This document shows, piece after piece, positions 41,194 to 49,529 of a stretch of 64,000 bases of DNA; within the stretch, counting starts at the first letter, position 1; each line of letters begins with the position of its first letter. Where the stretch lies: NCBI RefSeq assembly GCF_025950095.1, contig NZ_JAPDDR010000002.1, positions 62,001-126,000 on the forward strand. Reading direction: 5' to 3'. The DNA is from Luteolibacter rhizosphaerae. GTDB taxonomy: Bacteria; Verrucomicrobiota; Verrucomicrobiia; Verrucomicrobiales; Akkermansiaceae. The position numbers and the translations under genes are program-made. Under the pieces are notes generated by a model that had not been told where the DNA came from, did not search any database, and saw only the letters and a program-made list of their open reading frames with translations.

Positions 41194-41916
41194 GTGTCCG
41201 ACCTGCCTCTGATCGCCGCCTCCCGCCATCTTGCCGAGCGCCTCCGCCCGCTCGTCTTCTCGAAGGCGGCTTACACCTACCTACCGCTCGATTACGCCCG
41301 CGCCCCGCATGAGGAGTACCTCCGCCGCTTCGGGCAGGGGAAAAAGCAGGTCGTATTCCTCGGCATGAACCCCGGCCCCTTCGGCATGGCCCAGACCGGC
41401 GTTCCCTTTGGCGAGGTTCCCTCCGTCCGCGATTGGATGGGGATCAATCTGCCGGTCGGCAAGCCCGCTCCCGAGCACCCGAAACGCCCGGTCCAAGGCT
41501 TCGCCTGCCCGAAGTCGGAGGTCAGCGGCCGCCGTCTCTGGGGCCTCTTCGCGGAGCGCTTCGGCAGCGCCGAATCCTTCTTCGCGGACCACTTCGTCCT
41601 CAACTACTGCCCGCTCGTCTGGATGAGCGAGACCGGCGCGAATCTCACGCCCGACAAGCTCCCCGCCAGCGAGATGGTGGAAGTGGAGGCCGCCTGCCTG
41701 GAACACCTCGCGGAGTCCATCCGCGTGCTCAATCCCGAGTGGCTGATCGGCGTCGGCGGCTTCGCCGAGGAACGCCTGAAGCAGGCCGCCCAGCTCACCG
41801 GCAGCACTGCCAAGCTCGGCCGCGTCCTTCATCCCAGCCCCGCCTCACCCGCCGCCAACCGTGGCTGGGCGGAAGCCGCCACCAGGCAGCTCCTCCAGCA
41901 GGGCGTGTGGACTTAG
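41194..41916 (+). CDS. uracil-DNA glycosylase, SMUG1-like
   Basis: From the GTG at 41194 the protein has 240 residues. A TTG at 41182, overlapping the upstream stop, is an alternative. The glycosylase fold shows 'VVFLGMNPGPFGMAQTGVPFG' (catalytic loop, GMNPGP as in SMUG1) and the second loop 'VLHPSPASPAANRGWAE' (HPSPxxP, DNA intercalation). It removes uracil and oxidised pyrimidines from DNA in base-excision repair. SMUG1-type enzymes are mostly animal but do occur in some bacteria, including Verrucomicrobiota. It is in the cytoplasm and lies between two PEP-CTERM genes with no evident functional link. Confidence 0.85.
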   Translation: MSDLPLIAASRHLAERLRPLVFSKAAYTYLPLDYARAPHEEYLRRFGQGKKQVVFLGMNPGPFGMAQTGVPFGEVPSVRDWMGINLPVGKPAPEHPKRPVQGFACPKSEVSGRRLWGLFAERFGSAESFFADHFVLNYCPLVWMSETGANLTPDKLPASEMVEVEAACLEHLAESIRVLNPEWLIGVGGFAEERLKQAAQLTGSTAKLGRVLHPSPASPAANRGWAEAATRQLLQQGVWT

Positions 41917-41939
41917 CTACTCTGCCGGTTCTCATCAAA

Positions 41940-42277
41940 CGATCTGTCAGGAAACCACGCTTATGTGGTCCTCGCTCGCGGTAGGCGACCAGTTGACGAT
42001 ATCCGCTTGGACGACCTATCGCAGCGACCTGCCGGCCGCTCCTACGGACCGAGAGGGTCTGGACCTACACCGTGACCCAAGAGACGCTTGATGCCGCGAC
42101 CTTGAACAACTGGGGAGCGGTGGAAGTGCAGGGGGCATTCTCGGTGCCGGCGGAAACCGCCAGGTGGCCTTCGACGATATCAGCCTGACCCACACTCCGG
42201 TGCCCGAGCCGTCGGGGATGGTCTTGGCTGCTACGGCCTTCGGCTTGGGTCTTCTGCGTCGCAAGCGCCCGGCCTGA
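41940..42277 (+). pseudogene. degenerate PEP-CTERM protein gene, frameshifted
   Basis: Three reading frames in succession carry parts of one protein. 'VGDQLTISAWTTYRSDLPAAP' is followed in a second frame by 'VWTYTVTQETLDAATLNNWG', and then in a third by 'RQVAFDDISLTH' with 'VPEPSGMVLAATAFG' and 'LRRKRPA' to the TGA at 42275. At least two frameshifts are needed, and no start or signal peptide remains. The C-terminus is a textbook PEP-CTERM tag. It is probably a relic of a paralogue of such surface proteins. The rest of the gap 41917-42368 holds only this and the porin terminator. Sequencing error cannot be excluded. Confidence 0.6.
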
Positions 42278-42310
42278 GAACGCGGAACAGCCCTCACTTC
42301 TCGGCCAATG

Positions 42311-42344
42311 AAAAGCCGGAGATCGCACTCGGCGATCTCCGGCT
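42311..42344 (-). terminator. intrinsic terminator of the VTC-DUF4956-porin operon
   Basis: A perfect 13-bp stem (AGCCGGAGATCGC and GCGATCTCCGGCT) with a five-base loop is followed on the minus strand by TTTT. It lies 25 bases past the porin stop. Confidence 0.85.
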
Positions 42345-42368
42345 CTCAAGACTTGCTTTGCGCTCGCT

Positions 42369-43760
42369 TTAGAAGGCGGTGCGGAAGGCGACCTGATAGG
42401 TCAGGCCCTTCACCTCGCTGCGGCGGGTCGTCAGGTCGTCCAGTGCCACGCCACCCATCAGCTTCACGCGGTCGCGGCACAGGTGGTAGTTGAGACCGGC
42501 GTAGAGGTAGTGGTGCTCGTTGCCGCGGCCGTTGTCTACGTCCACCGCCGGGTTCTCATGATCGGCCCGGATGTAACGGGACGGGATCTGCAGACCCTGC
42601 GACTCCGGTGAGCTGGCGTATTGGTATTGCACCACCACCTGCAGCTTGTCCTCGATGATCCAGTACCACGGCATGACCACGAAGGCGTGGAAGTCACCGG
42701 CGCGTCGCGGGATCAGGCCGTTCGCACCGCCGTTGTCGCCGTAGATGGCTTCGGCGATCACACCCCAGTCCTTCTTCTCGTAGATGGCCGAGAGAGCGGT
42801 TGCCCAGGAGTAACCGAGCGCGTCGTCCACCAGCGCGCGGTCGTCGAGTTCGTTCTGGCTGTAGTCGAGTTGCAACTTGAACTCGTCCGTGGCCTGCCAA
42901 GCGAGGCTACCGTAGTAGAAGTGACCGTCGTTCCAGCCGCCGATGAAGTCGGCGTCGTCTTCCGCGCTGTAGATGCCGAGTACCAGTTCCCACGGACCCT
43001 TGTCGAGTTCGAGCGTGGCACCGGTCGGGCGGCTCTGGTTGCCGCCCAGCTTGTCGGCGATGTGCGAGCGTTCGATGGTGTAGATCTCGTTCGAGGACAT
43101 GTGGACCTCCTCCGTCATCTTCAGCTTCATCCGGCCGTATTTGACCTTGATGTTGTCGAACGGACCGCCGGTGCCGAGCATCTTGTCCACGTCCAGCTCG
43201 AGCGAAGCTTCGTCGAAACGGTCGTAGCCCCACTCCAGGTCGCTGAAGAAATCGTCGCGGAAGCGGTTGTCCGAGACCAGGTTCACGTTGATCTCCGCGG
43301 TCAGGAAGCGCAGGAACTCCGTCTTGGTTTCGAGGCGCAACCTACGGTATTCGTCGTACTTGTCGTTGAAGTCGAGGCCGTTGATGTCCGTGCCTTCGAC
43401 GTAGGCGGCCTGATAGTGGAAACGCCCGCCGATCTCGAAGGACTGGATCCAGGGATTCTTGTCGTTGTCGTAGAGAAGGCCCGGATCGTTCTGGAGCCAG
43501 GTGCACCAGTCGCCGTTGTTGGATGCCGCGGGCTCTGCGATCTCCGGCGGTGCGTCCTTGGCGCTTCCGCCTGTCACGGCTGCGGCGGGCTCGTCCTTCT
43601 GGCCCTTGTTCTTGTTCTTATCCTTGTTCTTCTTTTTCTTCTTCTTGCCGCCGTCCTCGGCCTTCGACTTCTCGGCGGCCGGTTCGGCAGCGTTCAATTG
43701 GGCCGGCAGCAAGGGGCTGACGAACAGGGATAAGAGCAGCAGTTTGGGCAGGGTTTTCAT
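42369..43760 (-). CDS. phosphate-selective-porin-like outer membrane protein with polylysine tract
   Basis: This 463-residue protein has a signal peptide (MKTLPKLLLLSLFVSPLLPAQLNAAE). Next comes a very basic stretch with six consecutive lysines and a Lys-Asn-Lys run (residues about 35-56). The rest is an OprO/OprP-type beta barrel: 'FEIGGRFHYQAAYVEG', 'DKYDEYRRLRLETKTEF', 'NIKVKYGRMKLKMTEE' and a C-terminal strand ending in Phe (YQVAFRTAF), as outer-membrane proteins do. OprO/P porins take up phosphate or polyphosphate. It is the last gene of an operon with a VTC-domain gene and DUF4956. The lysine tract may bind polyanions, which is my inference. Confidence 0.87.
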   Translation of the reverse strand: MKTLPKLLLLSLFVSPLLPAQLNAAEPAAEKSKAEDGGKKKKKKNKDKNKNKGQKDEPAAAVTGGSAKDAPPEIAEPAASNNGDWCTWLQNDPGLLYDNDKNPWIQSFEIGGRFHYQAAYVEGTDINGLDFNDKYDEYRRLRLETKTEFLRFLTAEINVNLVSDNRFRDDFFSDLEWGYDRFDEASLELDVDKMLGTGGPFDNIKVKYGRMKLKMTEEVHMSSNEIYTIERSHIADKLGGNQSRPTGATLELDKGPWELVLGIYSAEDDADFIGGWNDGHFYYGSLAWQATDEFKLQLDYSQNELDDRALVDDALGYSWATALSAIYEKKDWGVIAEAIYGDNGGANGLIPRRAGDFHAFVVMPWYWIIEDKLQVVVQYQYASSPESQGLQIPSRYIRADHENPAVDVDNGRGNEHHYLYAGLNYHLCRDRVKLMGGVALDDLTTRRSEVKGLTYQVAFRTAF

Positions 43761-43792
43761 CGGCAGGACGGGGTTGGGTTGGTGACCTCGGC

Positions 43793-44557
43793 TCAGATGT
43801 CGAGCTCGTTGCCGGTCGGGGTAAGGATCACGCGGTTGTTGCCGCAGACGAGATGGAGCGCCTCCAGCAGCTTGGGCGTGCTGGCGCCTTCCTTGAGCTG
43901 CAGGCCGTAGCGCAGCTCGGTCATCATCCCCGCTTGGGCGGAGGATACGCTCACCAGCTGCACCGCATCGGCGAATTCATTGAAGACCGGTACCAGCAGC
44001 TTCTCGAAGTCCATGTCGCTCGTCATGCGCAGCGTCACCATGTGCGAGGCCCGGCGCGGCGCGAATGCATCCGTCGCGGTCAGGATCACGATCGCCGCAG
44101 CGATGATCGCGGTGATGATGACGGCCATCCGGTAATCCCCGGCGCCCACCACCATGCCCACTGCCATCGCCAGGAACACGAAGGCCAAGTCCCGCGATTG
44201 ACCCAGCGTCCGGCGGAAGCGGATCACCGAGAACGCAGCGAACATACCGAAGGCGATGTTGCCGTTGCCGGACACCACCTTGATCAGGATCGTGGTCACC
44301 ACGCCGATCAGGATCAGCGTCTGGACATAGTCCTGCGAATAGCGGGTGCCCTTGTAGGTTTTGCGGTAGATCAGCGCGATGATCAGGTTCAGCACCAGGC
44401 TGACGCACATTGCGATCACCACATCCACGGGATCTTGCTTCACCGCGGCGGCGCTGCTGCCACCCAGCAGTTGGTCGAAGAAGGAAGTAACGCTACCCCC
44501 GGACTCGGTGGCGGAGAGCAGGCTGAAAACGGACTGAGACAGGTCGGCTGGGTACAT
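43793..44557 (-). CDS. DUF4956 membrane protein (copy 2)
   Basis: This 254-residue protein has about four membrane helices between residues 45 and 165 and a soluble C-terminal domain. 'FGMFAAFSVIRFRRTLGQSRDLAFVF' is the DUF4956 core and matches copy 1 at 16775 closely. The C-terminal domain shares 'LLEALHLVCGNNRVILTPT' with copy 1. It lies between the VTC-domain gene (48 bases upstream) and the porin gene (32 bases downstream), all on one strand. The family is known to co-occur with VTC domains, and a membrane role in handling the polymer is plausible but unproven. Confidence 0.9.
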   Translation of the reverse strand: MYPADLSQSVFSLLSATESGGSVTSFFDQLLGGSSAAAVKQDPVDVVIAMCVSLVLNLIIALIYRKTYKGTRYSQDYVQTLILIGVVTTILIKVVSGNGNIAFGMFAAFSVIRFRRTLGQSRDLAFVFLAMAVGMVVGAGDYRMAVIITAIIAAAIVILTATDAFAPRRASHMVTLRMTSDMDFEKLLVPVFNEFADAVQLVSVSSAQAGMMTELRYGLQLKEGASTPKLLEALHLVCGNNRVILTPTGNELDI

Positions 44558-44605
44558 GCGGGTTCTTTAGGGCAAAACGGGGGATCGGCATTTACGGTCA
44601 ATTCC

Positions 44606-45535
44606 TTAGCGGGCTTTCGCCGGCTGCAGGAATGCCAGGCACTTCAGTGCTAGGAGACGGAAGATACCGCCCGTCTTCACCGGCTCCGGGATCCGGGCGC
44701 GGCGGGGCAGGGCGGATGTGGCGGCAGGGCGCGGACGCCCCTTCTCGTCGACCGGTTCTCGCGGCCCGCCGCTCGGAGGCGCGGGCGGCTCCGCGGCTTG
44801 GCGGGCCTTCTCCTTGTTCTTGAACTCGTACATCTCCAGCGCGGCGGCATACTTGCTAAAGCCGCGGGGTACCAAATTGTATTCGCCGATCAGGTTCCGG
44901 AACCAATACGGCACCGGCCCGATCGTTTTCACCTCCATGATCTCAGAACCCGGCTCCAGCAGCGGCAGCTCGAAGTCCGGATCGCCCGGAGTCAGCGGCA
45001 CCAGCCGGAAACGGCAGCGCGGATCAATGTCGAAGGTGATCCGGATCGTCCCTTCCGGGCCGCTGTCGAAAGCAAAACGGTGATAGCTGATCTGCACCAC
45101 CGGGCGGCTGCCGTGGACATTCACCAGATCGTCGATCTCCGCCATCACCCGCTGGTCAATGGCGTTCGGCGTGCCCTTGTGCGCGGGCAGACGGCCGGAG
45201 GAAAGGTAACCGAGCTCGTCCAGCTCCACCGGCACACGGCGCTTCACCGTCACACCGTCCAGCTTGTGCTTCACCTCGATGAACGCGCTGGCCGGGATTA
45301 CCCCGTCCGCGCGGCCATACACCCGGCTCCGGACACGGCGGCGGTTGGGCACGCCCAGTTGCTTCTGCCAGTAGCTGGTTCGCTCGGCGGTATCGAAATA
45401 TTCGGATAGCACCGGATAGCCGTCTTCCGCACCGCGGTCGGCTACCATCATTTCAGCCACGCGGGCACGCAGCACTCCCGCCAAGTGCGGCGGCAGTACG
45501 AACTTGAACTCTCTACGATTCTGATGTGCGTCCAT
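44606..45535 (-). CDS. VTC domain protein, polyphosphate-polymerase-like
   Basis: The 309-residue protein has the triphosphate-tunnel fold of VTC4-type polyphosphate polymerases from residue 5 to about 235. Tunnel residues are visible in 'RREFKFVLP' (Arg/Glu/Lys entry), 'SEYFDT', 'RVRSRVYG', 'FIEVKHKLDG', 'VVQISYHRFAF', 'RITFDIDPRCRF' and 'EIMEVKTIG'. These basic and acidic residues bind nucleotide, metal and polymer. The last 70 residues are Pro/Arg-rich and end in a weakly hydrophobic helix that could attach to the membrane. It is first in an operon with DUF4956 and a porin. In bacteria, activity of this family is inferred rather than widely tested. Confidence 0.88.
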   Translation of the reverse strand: MDAHQNRREFKFVLPPHLAGVLRARVAEMMVADRGAEDGYPVLSEYFDTAERTSYWQKQLGVPNRRRVRSRVYGRADGVIPASAFIEVKHKLDGVTVKRRVPVELDELGYLSSGRLPAHKGTPNAIDQRVMAEIDDLVNVHGSRPVVQISYHRFAFDSGPEGTIRITFDIDPRCRFRLVPLTPGDPDFELPLLEPGSEIMEVKTIGPVPYWFRNLIGEYNLVPRGFSKYAAALEMYEFKNKEKARQAAEPPAPPSGGPREPVDEKGRPRPAATSALPRRARIPEPVKTGGIFRLLALKCLAFLQPAKAR

Positions 45536-45746
45536 TGCAGTCGGGGGACCGAGACTTGGCTAGCGCATGGGTGAGGAGCGCTCGGAACGGCCAGCCGGTT
45601 CCGTGGAGATTCCGCAGGTTGAGACGGAATTCCCCACATTGATCTTCAACGAGATGCCAACGAAATGTCCACCCCCGTTCCGGGACGATCCCGAAACGTG
45701 TTTGAAGCCGGGGAAGGGCGCATTACGCTTCATCACTACAATAACA

Positions 45747-45841
45747 GTGACACTTTCGTCACGGTTGCGATCCGTCGATCAAATTTTGTTGGGAAAGCAG
45801 GCGAAAAGAGGGTTTTTCCCTGCGCTTTGTTTTAAGCGCAG
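45747..45841. other. cluster of three small inverted repeats in a 559-base gene-free gap
   Basis: The gap 45536-46094 between the divergently lying VTC operon and a convergent membrane-protein gene holds no gene I can support. It contains GTGAC-N6-GTCAC at 45747-45762, AGGG-T5-CCCT at 45809-45821, and an 8-bp stem CTGCGCTT/AAGCGCAG at 45820-45841. None is followed by a T-run. They lie 210-310 bases upstream of the VTC gene and could be regulatory, or part of an untranslated RNA. Confidence 0.35.
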
Positions 45842-46094
45842 TGACTCCTATCGCAGCAGCGATGCCCGGTTTTCCAAAAAGCTATCCCAGAATTGTGCCA
45901 GAAATGAAGCACGGGAAGCGACGACCGCCGGAATCGACCGGCTGGGGGAAATAGTGGGGGAGGTCTCATGCGCGGGGGAACGACGAGAAGTGAGGAGCGG
46001 GCCGGCAAGCACCGGTCTACCCCCTGCACCTCACCCCCATCGCACCCTTGGCTCAATCCCAAATCCCTTGGCCCCCTCACAATCAGGGATTCCC

Positions 46095-46646
46095 CTACGC
46101 CCCGGTGCGGGCGGCACCCCTCCCTTTCGCCCGTCGCCACACCACCAGCCAGATCAGAAAGCCGACCGAAGTCACCACGCCCGCCAGATAACACGTCACT
46201 TGGATCGATTGGCTGATCAGGATCGGCAGCCCCATCTCGGGATAGATCGCCTCGGGATAGACCGGCCGCCCCGTCTTCCATGCCACTGCCCCCGCCGCCA
46301 GACCGCACAACTCCGTCACTAGGATCAGCCACGGCACGATCGCCAACATCCGCCGCGGCTCCACCCTCGGCAGACTCCCGCCCCGGCCCAAGAAAAGCGC
46401 CGCCAGTCCGAGGCCCAGCCCCGGCCCCACCGATGCCCGGAATGCCCACGCCGCCGCCAGCAAGGTGAGATCCTCGATCCCCCACAGCGGCGGATGATAC
46501 AGCGTGAAATGCTTTGGCGAGATCCGGATCAAATACTGGTCGTGCAGCAGGCAGTAGAGGAAGACCTCCGCCCAGATCCCGAACACGATCGTGTAGCTCA
46601 CCGCCCGGGTCTCGTTCAGTAGCCGTCCGCTGGGCAATTGGGGCAT
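46095..46646 (-). CDS. four-helix membrane protein, unknown
   Basis: This 183-residue protein has hydrophobic helices near residues 18-35, 58-88, 102-122 and 147-170, then a short basic tail (VVWRRAKGRGAARTGA). No motif identifies a family. The minus-strand frame is preferred over the overlapping plus-strand one because it has clean membrane periodicity and a normal ATG start. Its start is 81 bases from the divergent gene at 46727. A transport or sensing role would be guesswork. Confidence 0.6.
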   Translation of the reverse strand: MPQLPSGRLLNETRAVSYTIVFGIWAEVFLYCLLHDQYLIRISPKHFTLYHPPLWGIEDLTLLAAAWAFRASVGPGLGLGLAALFLGRGGSLPRVEPRRMLAIVPWLILVTELCGLAAGAVAWKTGRPVYPEAIYPEMGLPILISQSIQVTCYLAGVVTSVGFLIWLVVWRRAKGRGAARTGA

Positions 46647-46726
46647 CGTCCCGGATCATCGGAAACGCGCCCGCTCCCGGCGAGTGAAACTTCCCATTGC
46701 CCCGCCATCTGATAGAGCCGGGGTGA

Positions 46727-48670
46727 ATGGCTGAGTTGCGCTTCCGCTTCATCGAACTTGCCCTGCGCGCCTTGGGACCGGGCTCCCCGTCCCGCGAGCT
46801 TGCCCGCGGCGAGTTGATGGACCGCCTAGCCCACGCGGATCCCGCCGCCGCGGACGATACTTTGGAGATGGCCAGTGCCCGCTTGGAGCGTGGCAACCCC
46901 AGACCCCTCCGCCAAGCGGCCCTCATCTTCAGCGGACTTCTAGCCCTTCTCGGCATCCTCTCCATGCTTTGGACCGATGCCTATGCCGAGATCAAGCAGC
47001 TCAACCCTCACTATGGCTTCCTAGGTCACAAGGTCCGCCATCAAAAAGAAATGGAGGAGCGGCTCTCCCGCGGCATGGATTCGGAGCAGCGCCTCTTCCT
47101 CTTCGCCAATACCCGCTACGCCGATCTCCCGGAAGTCCTCGAGTGGCAGCAATCCTTCGAGCAGGAAATGCCCTCGGATCCCGCTTGGCTGGAGGAGGCC
47201 ATCCTCACCTCCGAGTCGCGGGATCGCCTCCTGCTCGAGCGTCTCGACAAGTTCGGTGCTTCCCTTGAGCCGGACAATGGCTTCTGGGATCTCCTCGTCG
47301 CGCTGCACTCCAAGGAGTCCTCCCCCTTCTTCGAAGCCTTCACCAAGCCCCGGGTCGAGAGCCACCTCCCCGCGCGGACGAAGCTCCGCATGGAAATGCT
47401 CGGCACCCCCCGCACCTTGGCCGAGCAGGTGGAGCAGGGCTTCTTCGTCTTCCGCCAGCGGTCCTGGCCACCTCAGGAAATCTCCAAGCACTACATCGAC
47501 TACACCCGCGCGGACAACCTCGAAGCCTGGGCTGAATCCAAGAAAATATGGGAATCCTGGGCCTTCCGCCTCCAGCCATGGGGTTCTCGAGACACGGAGA
47601 TCCATAAGCTTCTGGATCTGGATCGCATGGCGATGGTCATGGGAGGCCACCGCGGTGGCCGAGGCCAGTGGGTCGATGCCGAGCGGTTCAAACGCGTCCG
47701 AGCGGTCGTCTCCAGATTCCGGGCGCTGAGCCATGGCTTCGGCACGGCATCGCCGCCCGTCACGGACTTCCGGCGCGAGGCATCTAGCATCGTGCGGAAC
47801 AACGCAGATCAAGCTCTCCCCGGCACCTTCACCGCGGCGGACTTCACCCCTGGCAGGCTGGCGGAGCATGCCGTCTCCGATCGCTACATGGCTGTCTGCG
47901 GCGCCTCGCTTCTCGCCTTCTTTGCCCTCGCCGCAGCCTTTGAAGGCTGGCGCCGCCTGCTCCCGCGGCGCGGCCTTGCCGCCGGCTTGCTGCCCCTCTT
48001 CCGTCCGGCCGATGTGGCTTGGACATTCTGCCTCGGAGTCCTCTTACCCTTCGCATGGCACCTCGGCATCACCCGCTTCACCCCGCTCGGCTGCCGTCAC
48101 ATCGGCCTCATGGAGTGGGACATGATGCCCGCCATGCAACAGGCCGCAGGCAGCCTCGCCTTCTCCGTCTGCATGCTTCAGCAGACCCTGCGCTGGCGGC
48201 TCGCCCGGCGCATGGGCGTCATCGGACTGCGGTCACCACTCCTCTGGGTCGGCTGGGTCATGGCTGCGGTGGCGGCGCTCTTCGTCCCGCTTATCGGCAT
48301 CGTCGGGATGCTTACCCGCCATCAGGAGCCCTTCCTCGTCCTCGGCAGCTCCATGCTGGGCATCCCCTTGCTCTGGATCGTTTGGCGCGCCGGCATCACC
48401 GCGGTTCAGCCGCAAGAAACGTCTTTTGAAGGCATCCTTCTCTCCCGCCTGCTGGTCCCGGCTTACACCGTGGCCGCCGCGGTGCTGCTGCTGGCCGTCC
48501 CTTCACTTCAGAGGGAAGAGCAGGCCTGGGTTGCACGGGATCACATGAGCGGACCCGCGCGTGATGGCTCGCTCATGCTGCAGATGGATGCCCACGCACT
48601 AGCCTCTGTCCGCGCCGCGCTCGCAGAGGCATGGCAGGGGACTTCTACAGATCCTCTTCCAGCTCCTTGA
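46727..48670 (+). CDS. large membrane protein, unknown
   Basis: The 647-residue protein starts with a cytoplasmic helical segment (residues 1-60, 'FIELALRALGPGSPSRELARGELMDRL'). One membrane helix follows (about 64-84), then a large non-membrane region of about 300 residues, and then at least six C-terminal helices from residue 390 on. The central region has no signature I know. The layout suggests one soluble domain held between membrane parts, as in some transport regulators, but I cannot name the family. Its last 26 bases overlap the 3' end of the convergent gene at 48645. Confidence 0.7.
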   Translation: MAELRFRFIELALRALGPGSPSRELARGELMDRLAHADPAAADDTLEMASARLERGNPRPLRQAALIFSGLLALLGILSMLWTDAYAEIKQLNPHYGFLGHKVRHQKEMEERLSRGMDSEQRLFLFANTRYADLPEVLEWQQSFEQEMPSDPAWLEEAILTSESRDRLLLERLDKFGASLEPDNGFWDLLVALHSKESSPFFEAFTKPRVESHLPARTKLRMEMLGTPRTLAEQVEQGFFVFRQRSWPPQEISKHYIDYTRADNLEAWAESKKIWESWAFRLQPWGSRDTEIHKLLDLDRMAMVMGGHRGGRGQWVDAERFKRVRAVVSRFRALSHGFGTASPPVTDFRREASSIVRNNADQALPGTFTAADFTPGRLAEHAVSDRYMAVCGASLLAFFALAAAFEGWRRLLPRRGLAAGLLPLFRPADVAWTFCLGVLLPFAWHLGITRFTPLGCRHIGLMEWDMMPAMQQAAGSLAFSVCMLQQTLRWRLARRMGVIGLRSPLLWVGWVMAAVAALFVPLIGIVGMLTRHQEPFLVLGSSMLGIPLLWIVWRAGITAVQPQETSFEGILLSRLLVPAYTVAAAVLLLAVPSLQREEQAWVARDHMSGPARDGSLMLQMDAHALASVRAALAEAWQGTSTDPLPAP

Positions 48671-49340
48671 TCCGCTGTTGGGTGAGATCTATCAGTTTCT
48701 CCGCGTCCCGGCACCTTCTGTCCAGGTCGCGCGCCCTCCGGTCCAGAGTGTCCGCCCGCCGGAGCTTGGCTTGGCTCGTGCGCACCTCGCTGTAGATCTG
48801 GCCCGTGCTGTCCGTTCGGGTCGAGTGGACCGTGGCCTTCCCTCGCGCATCGATCGCGCGCTCACGGTTCCGGGCGGCATCTTCCCGCGCCTTCTCGATC
48901 CCGACTTCCAGCCGACTGATGTAGGCATTCAGCGCGGCGATCTTTACCAGCGGGTTGCCCTCGGGATCGGGGGCCTTCTCCCAGGAAGGTAGATCACCCT
49001 CGTCTGCCACTTCTTCCGCCTTCTGCTTGGATACGGCCTTGTCCACGGATCGCTCGTGAGCGTTGGCCTCTTTGGCCTCCTTCTCCAGCTGCTCCTTGGC
49101 AGCTTTCGCATCGCGCGGGAAGCGGTCTGCCAGCTCCTTCGGCAGCTTCACGTAGGGCAGCCGCGCCGTGCCGCCGGCATGCATGATCTTCAGCCCCACC
49201 GCATCCTGTCCCACCACCTTCGCCTCCTCATACACGCTGCCGTCGCGCAGCTTTAGAGTGCCGATCGCCAGCGGGAGCTGCACCGGTTCCACAGCGAGGG
49301 CGCAGCCCATCAGGGCCAAGCAGACAGGGAGGATCTTCAC
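48645..49340 (-). CDS. exported coiled-coil protein
   Basis: This 231-residue protein has a signal peptide (MKILPVCLALMGCALA). The N-terminal mature domain reads 'TLKLRDGSVYEEAKVVGQDAVGLKIMHAGG' and 'ARLPYVKLPKELADRFPRD'. This short beta module is frequent at the start of exported verrucomicrobial and planctomycete proteins. The rest is a charged coiled coil with heptad spacing (about 75-110 and 130-231). It may be a periplasmic scaffold. It converges with the large membrane protein and overlaps it by 26 bases. Confidence 0.75.
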   Translation of the reverse strand: MKILPVCLALMGCALAVEPVQLPLAIGTLKLRDGSVYEEAKVVGQDAVGLKIMHAGGTARLPYVKLPKELADRFPRDAKAAKEQLEKEAKEANAHERSVDKAVSKQKAEEVADEGDLPSWEKAPDPEGNPLVKIAALNAYISRLEVGIEKAREDAARNRERAIDARGKATVHSTRTDSTGQIYSEVRTSQAKLRRADTLDRRARDLDRRCRDAEKLIDLTQQRIKELEEDL

Positions 49341-49460
49341 GCGCGCGGAGATAAAGCATCACGACAAAACAGTCAACGCAGCCATGACTCTGCGAAGACG
49401 TAAGCAAGACACCTCCTGACCGCTCCATACCCTCCCATTCCGGTCCCACTCCCCCTTGAA

Positions 49461-49495
49461 AAGAAAAACGCCCGGCCGCAAGCTGCGGACGGGCG
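49461..49495 (-). terminator. intrinsic terminator of the bL31 gene
   Basis: CGCCCGgCCGCA pairs with TGCGGaCGGGCG around a short loop. On the minus strand it is followed by TTTTTCTTTT. It lies 35 bases past the bL31 stop. Confidence 0.85.
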
Positions 49496-49529
49496 CTCTG
49501 GAAAAACGATGCGCGTGGGATTCCAGCGA

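Noticed and set aside
45820-45841. Hairpin CTGCGCTT/AAGCGCAG as an intrinsic terminator
   Set aside because: No T-run follows on either strand and no gene ends nearby.
45567-46322. A 251-codon plus-strand open frame over the gap and into the four-helix membrane gene
   Set aside because: It lacks a domain or signal and is Pro/Arg/His-rich in the antisense part; the minus-strand membrane protein at 46095 is the better call.
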